Shown in pieces: positions 4,427 through 8,464 of a stretch of DNA of 8,464 bases. The DNA is taken from the NCBI GenBank assembly GCA_015231395.1, contig JADGBP010000081.1, positions 1-8,464 on the forward strand. Direction: 5' to 3'. Source of the stretch: Desulfamplus sp. (lineage in GTDB: Bacteria > Desulfobacterota > Desulfobacteria > Desulfobacterales > Desulfobacteraceae). Every line of letters begins with the position of its first letter. Position 1 is the first letter of the stretch. The position numbers were made by a program, and so were the translations under genes. The notes under the pieces are model-generated. The model was not told the DNA's origin. It saw only the letters and a list, made by a program, of their open reading frames with translations, and searched no databases.

Positions 4427-6049
4427 ATGATAATACCATTAGTTCTTGCAGGTGGTTCAGGAACAAGATTATGGCCACTTTCAAGAGAACTGTTTCCAAA
4501 GCAGTTATTAAACCTTACTGATGACCACTCAATGCTTGAGAATACTCTCTTAAGGCTTGATGGTCTGGATGCTGTTTCGCCACCGTTGATTATATGCAAT
4601 GCAGAGCATAGATTTATGGTTGCAGAACAGTTGAGGTCTATTAATATAACACCCCTGTCAATAATTCTTGAGCCAATTGGAAGAAACACCGCACCCGCTA
4701 TTGCTGTAGGTGCTCTGAAAGCTCTTGAACTATTCAATGCCAACTCTGAAAAACTGCTCACTGATTCAGAAAAACCGCTTGCCAACTCTGAAAAACTGCT
4801 TACTGATTCAGAAAAACCGCTTGCCAACTCTGAAAAACTGCTCACTGATTCAGAAAAACCGCTTGCCAACCCTGACAAACTGCTTACTGATTCCGAAAAA
4901 TCGCTTGCCAACCCTGCGATATTCCGCGATAACCCTGAAGCTGCAACAGAACCGATTTTACTGGTATTGCCAGCAGATCATGTTATTAATGATATACCCA
5001 GTTTTCACGAAGCAGTCATATTGGGAGCTAAATATGCGGAGAATAATGGACTGATAACCTTTGGCATTATCCCTGACGGTCCTGAAACTGGTTACGGGTA
5101 TATTAAAAAGGGTAAAACACTGGACAGTCAGGCTGATGTCTTTATTATTGACAAGTTTGTTGAAAAACCTGACCATAATACAGCCATAGCCTATGTTGAA
5201 TCCAGAGAATACCTCTGGAACAGCGGCATGTTTATGTTTAAAGCGTCTCAGTTTTTACAGGAACTGAAAATCCATGAACCGGAAATGTTAAGTGCTTGCA
5301 CAGATGCCTTGAACAAAGGCAAAGAAGATCTTGACTTTTTCAGATTAGATAGCAAATCCTTTGAAAAAAATAAATCTCAGTCCATTGACTATGCAGTTAT
5401 GGAAAAAACAGACAAAGGAGTGATTGTTCCTTTAAGTGCAGGCTGGAATGATTTAGGTTCATGGGATGCTTTGTGGCAGACTGGCAAAAAAGATGAAAAC
5501 CAGAATGTTGTCAGGGGAGATGTTCTGCTTGCAGATGTGAAAAATTCCTATCTGCATTCCCAGAGCAGACTTATTGCGGCTGTGGGTCTTGAGGATCATG
5601 TTATTATTGAGACAAAAGACGCGGTACTTGTGGCACCCAGAAATCAGGTTCAGGATGTTAAAAAACTGGTGTCTCAGCTCAAAGAAAAATGTAGAGAAGA
5701 GGCTGTATCACACAGCAAGGTATTCAGACCATGGGGGGCATATGAAACAATTGACATTGAACAGAGGTTTCAGGTTAAACGTATAACTGTAAAACCAGGG
5801 GCGAGACTATCCCTTCAAAAACACTATCACAGGGCTGAGCACTGGACTGTAGTCTCCGGTACAGCCATTGTCATCAGAGGAGATGAGAATATCATGCTAA
5901 CCGAGAATGAATCGACCTATATTCCTCTTGGCACACTTCATAGACTTGAAAATCCGGGAAAAATACCTTTGGAATTGATTGAAGTGCAATCTGGAAGTTA
6001 TTTGGGTGAAGATGATATTGTTAGGTTTGATGATGTTTATGGACGGTAA
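4427..6049 (+). CDS. manC: Mannose-1-phosphate guanylyltransferase / mannose-6-phosphate isomerase with a repeat-expanded loop
   Basis: Bifunctional type II enzyme making GDP-mannose (Man-1-P + GTP) and interconverting Fru-6-P and Man-6-P, for LPS, capsule or exopolysaccharide sugars in the cytoplasm. The nucleotidyltransferase domain has GGSGTRLWPLSR at 9-20, FPKQ at 23-26, EPIGRNTAPA at 82-91, VLPADHVI at 180-187, KFVEKP at 243-248 and a WNDLGSWDALW motif. The C-terminal cupin has the isomerase signature QKHYHRAEHW at 464-473 (metal-binding His). At 540 aa it is about 60-70 residues longer than usual (about 470-480). The excess is a tandem repeat at residues 106-161 plus a low-complexity tail to about 175, between the ALKALELF helix and the VLPADH strand. 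All catalytic motifs are intact and the repeats keep frame, so the enzyme is probably functional. The next gene, yqgE, starts 78 bp downstream. Confidence 0.95.
   Translation: MIIPLVLAGGSGTRLWPLSRELFPKQLLNLTDDHSMLENTLLRLDGLDAVSPPLIICNAEHRFMVAEQLRSINITPLSIILEPIGRNTAPAIAVGALKALELFNANSEKLLTDSEKPLANSEKLLTDSEKPLANSEKLLTDSEKPLANPDKLLTDSEKSLANPAIFRDNPEAATEPILLVLPADHVINDIPSFHEAVILGAKYAENNGLITFGIIPDGPETGYGYIKKGKTLDSQADVFIIDKFVEKPDHNTAIAYVESREYLWNSGMFMFKASQFLQELKIHEPEMLSACTDALNKGKEDLDFFRLDSKSFEKNKSQSIDYAVMEKTDKGVIVPLSAGWNDLGSWDALWQTGKKDENQNVVRGDVLLADVKNSYLHSQSRLIAAVGLEDHVIIETKDAVLVAPRNQVQDVKKLVSQLKEKCREEAVSHSKVFRPWGAYETIDIEQRFQVKRITVKPGARLSLQKHYHRAEHWTVVSGTAIVIRGDENIMLTENESTYIPLGTLHRLENPGKIPLELIEVQSGSYLGEDDIVRFDDVYGR
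4742..4909 (+). repeat. Four in-frame 42-bp tandem repeats inside manC
   Basis: Units at 4742-4783, 4784-4825, 4826-4867 and 4868-4909. Units 1 and 3 are identical, unit 2 differs at one base and unit 4 at five. Each unit encodes NSEKLLTDSEKPLA or a close variant, and is itself two 21-bp halves with the pattern (N/D)SEK(L/P)L(T/A), giving eight heptads (residues 106-161). Near-identity of units 1-3 points to recent expansion. Because the period is a multiple of 3 and lacks stops, gain or loss of units changes loop length without shifting frame. The peptide is hydrophilic and charged and could be a surface helix or disordered. Confidence 0.95.
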
Positions 6050-6117
6050 AAACATAAGCAGCTTTGCTGCAATTCTCGCTGAATTAAAATTTCTGAACGA
6101 GAACGATAAAAAATCAT

Positions 6118-6121
6118 GGAG
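6118..6121 (+). promoter_or_regulatory. Ribosome binding site that sets the yqgE start
   Basis: GGAG, then CAATTT (6 nt), then ATG at 6128-6130. The site overlaps an in-frame upstream ATG at 6116, which lacks its own site. The second ATG gives the family's usual short N-terminus. Confidence 0.7.
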
Positions 6122-6127
6122 CAATTT

Positions 6128-6697
6128 ATGTCTGATGAAAAATATGAATCTTTAAAAGGGCATTTTCTCATGGCTATCCCGGGCCTTCCGGATCCTAATT
6201 TTGCCCAGACAGTAATTTGTATGTGTGAGCATAATGAACTGGGTGCTCTTGGGTTTATAATTAATAAAATACACCCGCTTCTTACAGATAGAGAGCTTTT
6301 TGACGATCTTAAAATAGGGTATGATGAGAATCTTGCCAGCATTCCAATTCATTTTGGAGGACCGGTTCAACCCAGCGGTGTATTTGTTCTGCACAGTGCA
6401 CCTTTTCACTGGCATGGATGCATGCAGGTTACCTCGAAATTGGGACTGAGCAATACAAAAGATATTATTGAAGCTATTGCAGAGGGAAAAGGCCCTGACG
6501 ATTTTATTATAATTCTGGGCTGTGCAGGATGGGGACCGTTACAGCTTGATCATGAGATAGATGATAATGCATGGCTCGCCTGTCCAATTGTCGAGGATAT
6601 TATTTTCAATACACAGTCCGATTTAAGATGGGAACAGACAATGATGCTTATGGGCAATGACTATGATCCTCTTGCAGATATATCAGGGTTTTTATAA
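6128..6697 (+). CDS. yqgE: YqgE/AlgH family protein (UPF0301)
   Basis: 189 aa, matching the family's usual length of about 187. Recognised by the N-terminal FLMAIPGLPDPNFAQTVI at 13-30, then CEHNELGALGFIINK at 33-47, FGGPV at 76-80, the VLHS strand at 87-90, LGCAGWGPLQLDHEI at 130-144 and DNAWL at 146-150. The same blocks occur in E. coli YqgE. It is a small cytoplasmic protein with no established biochemical activity. The AlgH name comes from a reported link with alginate regulation in Pseudomonas, so its place next to manC (GDP-mannose is an alginate precursor) is suggestive but may be chance. It starts 78 bp after manC, where a short GCAGC/GCTGC hairpin (6058-6070) lacks a U-run. The stop codon lies in a 19-bp tandem duplication. 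Confidence 0.95.
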   Translation: MSDEKYESLKGHFLMAIPGLPDPNFAQTVICMCEHNELGALGFIINKIHPLLTDRELFDDLKIGYDENLASIPIHFGGPVQPSGVFVLHSAPFHWHGCMQVTSKLGLSNTKDIIEAIAEGKGPDDFIIILGCAGWGPLQLDHEIDDNAWLACPIVEDIIFNTQSDLRWEQTMMLMGNDYDPLADISGFL

Positions 6698-6717
6698 AAT
6701 ATCAGGATTTTTATAAA
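6680..6717 (+). repeat. 19-bp tandem duplication over the yqgE stop codon
   Basis: 6680-6698 and 6699-6717 are adjacent copies differing at one base (G6688 versus A6707). The first copy encodes the last codons and the TAA (6695-6697) of yqgE. The second fills most of the 22-nt gap to the next ATG at 6720. That gene has only a weak AGGA at 6704-6707, inside the second copy and 12 nt before the ATG. Without the duplication the two genes would nearly touch. Confidence 0.75.
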
Positions 6718-6719
6718 TT

Positions 6720-7664
6720 ATGCTCAAAAAAATCATTTCAGGTGGTCAGACCGGTGCTGACAGAGCGGCTCTTGACACAGCGATCAAGTTTAATCTGGAT
6801 CATGGCGGATGGGTACCTGCCGGAAGACGGGCAGAAGATGGGTCTGTTTCTGAACACTACAATCTTACTGAAATGGAAACAGACAGTTATCCCATAAGAA
6901 CTGAACAAAATATTATTAACTCGGACGGCACACTTATAATCTCCCGTGGGATGCTTGCCGGAGGCTCTCTGTTAACCAGAAAAATAGCATCAAGACTTAA
7001 AAAACCGTGGTGCCACATTGACCTTATAGATATGGATGAGTTTGAGGGTGCTGTTATTCTCCATGAATTTGTTCATGACAACCAAATTGAGATTTTAAAT
7101 GTTGCAGGGCCAAGATTAAGTAATGACCCTTTTATTTACCGCTCTGTCAAGGCTGTTATTGAAACATTTATATATATGGAGCTTATGGAGACATCTCCTG
7201 AGGAACTGAGGGCTGACGATATTATTCTGTTCCAGAGAAAACCGGAGAGAGTGTGCACAAAGATTGATGAGGCAGTCAAATTTCTTGCTGATAGCATGCA
7301 TTTAAGAACCAGATTTGTGATTGCCAATTCCCGAGAAAGTCAAATTGGGTCATTATATTTTTCCCTGTCAGACACGATAAAAGTGAAGTTAGGTCTTGAT
7401 TCTGGCAATACAGAACTTCTTGAAGCCTGCAGGCAGGAACTTAAAAAAAAGAGGGGCTCAAGCAATGATGACAGTTCAGATGTTGATTCAGGCATTGATG
7501 CAAAAGTTAATGCAGAGGTTGATAATGTAAAAGTTAGTTCCGGGATTGATTTAGAGGGTGATTTCCAAGTTGATATCATGGATATCGAAGATGCAGCCAT
7601 GGTAATTTTAAAAGAGTTGAGGCAGTTTCTTCAAAAGAACCATGTATTAAAGGTTGTTCAATGA
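6720..7664 (+). CDS. SLOG/YpsA-like putative molybdenum carrier with a C-terminal DUF6794-like domain
   Basis: 314 aa. Residues 1-~155 are a Rossmann-like SLOG domain of the 'putative molybdenum carrier' type: KIISGGQTGADRAALD at 4-19 (glycine-rich nucleotide/ligand loop), GGWVPAGRRAEDG at 29-41, RTEQNIINSDGTLI at 60-73, and GGSLLTRKIA at 81-90. Relatives bind nucleotide-like ligands or molybdate, but no reaction is established for this group. Residues ~178-238 and 289-305 resemble DUF6794: TKIDEAVKFL, LGLDSGNTELLEAC and DAAMVILKELRQFL. Between them, at 241-288, is a low-complexity acidic stretch rich in D, S and V that looks like an insertion. Name the N-domain with confidence and the C-domain with caution. 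The gene follows yqgE by 22 bp and overlaps the rhomboid gene by 4 bp (ATGA), so the two are probably translationally coupled. Confidence 0.85.
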   Translation: MLKKIISGGQTGADRAALDTAIKFNLDHGGWVPAGRRAEDGSVSEHYNLTEMETDSYPIRTEQNIINSDGTLIISRGMLAGGSLLTRKIASRLKKPWCHIDLIDMDEFEGAVILHEFVHDNQIEILNVAGPRLSNDPFIYRSVKAVIETFIYMELMETSPEELRADDIILFQRKPERVCTKIDEAVKFLADSMHLRTRFVIANSRESQIGSLYFSLSDTIKVKLGLDSGNTELLEACRQELKKKRGSSNDDSSDVDSGIDAKVNAEVDNVKVSSGIDLEGDFQVDIMDIEDAAMVILKELRQFLQKNHVLKVVQ

Positions 7665-8464
7665 TACCCATCAGGGACACCATAATATCAAAAAATATTC
7701 CTGTTGCTACTTATGTCACAATGGGGCTCAATACTTTATTCTATATCTATCTGGCTGCCATTCAAACAGATCCCGCCCTCTTTGTTTACACATATGGCTT
7801 TGTTCCGGCAAAACTGACTGTGCCCGAAATAGCGACCTATTTTTCGTTTCCTGACATGCTCTTTTCAACTGTTTCTTATATGTTTCTTCATGGCGGACTG
7901 TGGCATTTTATTGGGAATATGTGGTTTTTATATATTTTCGGGGATAATGTAGAAGATCATATGGGAACATTCAGGTTTGCGGGTTTTTATATCATCTGCG
8001 GAGTGGCTTCTGCTCTTCTTCATTTTTTCCTCAATCCTCTGTCTCCCGTTCCAACGATTGGTGCAAGCGGTGCCATTGCAGGGGTGATGGGTGCCTATTT
8101 TATTTTATATCCAAAAGCAAAAATTTTAACCTTAATTCCAATCATTATTATACCCTGGTTTGTTGATATTCCGGCATTTATATTTCTTGGTTTCTGGTTT
8201 CTCATGCAGTTCTATAACGCTACCGGAAATGCTGGAGCATCAGGAATTGCATGGTGGGCACATGTGGGGGGATTTATTGCCGGTATTGTCATGGTAAAAA
8301 TGTGGGGAGAACCGCCTCAACCCTTTGCCGAAGACAAGCTGAAAATTTTGACAGCAAGAAAAAAGAGCCCTAAATTTCAGAATATCCATCCAAAACCCAT
8401 TTATAATACTCTGGATCTTGCCGGAAATATCGAGATTACCTCTCTTGAGTCAATTGCCGGAACC
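7661..8464 (+). CDS. Rhomboid family intramembrane serine protease, 3' end cut by the window
   Basis: 268 codons with no stop before the window ends. Rhomboids cleave transmembrane segments of substrates within the inner membrane. The dyad is visible: S136 in GASG (134-137) and H201 in AHVGG (200-204). H82 and N86 in WHFIGNMW match the HxxxN oxyanion-site residues. About six membrane segments can be traced (roughly 16-34, 68-93, 105-123, 132-150, 154-185 and 196-214). The L1-loop motif around W81 and the IFGDNVEDHMG segment (92-102) are typical of a common bacterial subgroup. After about residue 215 comes a soluble, basic tail (TARKKSPKFQ at 231-240) whose length is unknown. The start ATG at 7661 overlaps the upstream TGA (ATGA), with AAGG at 7650-7653. 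No substrate is indicated by the neighbours. Confidence 0.93.
   Translation, partial: MIPIRDTIISKNIPVATYVTMGLNTLFYIYLAAIQTDPALFVYTYGFVPAKLTVPEIATYFSFPDMLFSTVSYMFLHGGLWHFIGNMWFLYIFGDNVEDHMGTFRFAGFYIICGVASALLHFFLNPLSPVPTIGASGAIAGVMGAYFILYPKAKILTLIPIIIIPWFVDIPAFIFLGFWFLMQFYNATGNAGASGIAWWAHVGGFIAGIVMVKMWGEPPQPFAEDKLKILTARKKSPKFQNIHPKPIYNTLDLAGNIEITSLESIAGT

Noticed and set aside
4742..4909. CRISPR array
   Set aside because: The repeats are contiguous with no spacers, in frame within manC, and encode a regular heptad peptide.
4399..4911. 170-codon minus-strand reading frame with SFSELASGFSESVS-type repeats, and a plus-strand frame at 4725-5054
   Set aside because: Both are shadows of the in-frame manC tandem repeat, whose 42-bp period has no stops in several frames. 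They have no ribosome site and no family resemblance.
6050..6127. Terminator or separate promoter between manC and yqgE
   Set aside because: The GCAGC/GCTGC hairpin (6058-6070) has a 3-nt loop but no U-run, and the possible -35/-10 pair (TTGCTG, TAAAAT) is weak. Neither is strong enough to call.

Overview
The window looks like chromosomal DNA from an AT-rich Gram-negative bacterium. My best guess is a Desulfobacterota lineage (Desulfobacterales-like), based on the mix of genes: an anaerobe-style acyl-CoA degradation operon, a SLOG-fold 'molybdenum carrier' gene and small dispersed GC-rich repeats in AT-rich spacers. This assignment is an inference, since no rRNA or other marker gene is present. 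There are eight protein-coding genes in two divergent blocks, separated by a spacer of about 540 bp.

Left block (minus strand, read from about 4064 down to 1): acyl-CoA dehydrogenase, AUH-type enoyl-CoA hydratase, MccB-type biotin-dependent carboxyltransferase, then the first 41 codons of an HMG-CoA-lyase-family gene that runs off the window. These four activities fit the lower leucine/isovalerate pathway: isovaleryl-CoA to 3-methylcrotonyl-CoA to 3-methylglutaconyl-CoA to HMG-CoA to acetyl-CoA plus acetoacetate. The biotin carboxylase/BCCP partner is not in the window. The dehydrogenase carries its catalytic Glu at the MCAD/SCAD position rather than the isovaleryl-CoA dehydrogenase position. 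A strong sigma70-like promoter (TTGACA, 16 bp, TATAGT) followed at once by a TetR-type palindrome (GAnnGAnCGnTCnnTC) sits upstream of this operon, suggesting repression by a TetR-family regulator.

Right block (plus strand, 4427 to the window end): manC (GDP-mannose pyrophosphorylase/phosphomannose isomerase), yqgE, a SLOG/YpsA-like protein with a C-terminal DUF6794-like domain, and a rhomboid intramembrane protease truncated by the window edge. Spacings of 78 bp, 22 bp and a 4-bp ATGA overlap suggest co-transcription, at least of the last three genes. No shared pathway is obvious.

The most unusual item is inside manC: four 42-bp in-frame tandem repeats (each made of two 21-bp/7-residue half-units) add 56 residues in a loop of the nucleotidyltransferase domain just before the conserved VLPADH strand. 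The SLOG gene also carries a low-complexity acidic insertion in its C-terminal domain. Smaller structures include a two-copy dispersed repeat, a duplicated start region, a 19-bp tandem duplication over the yqgE stop codon, and hairpins whose loops hold stop codons. I found no mobile element, CRISPR array, tRNA or rRNA, and no clear-cut new defence or biosynthetic system.
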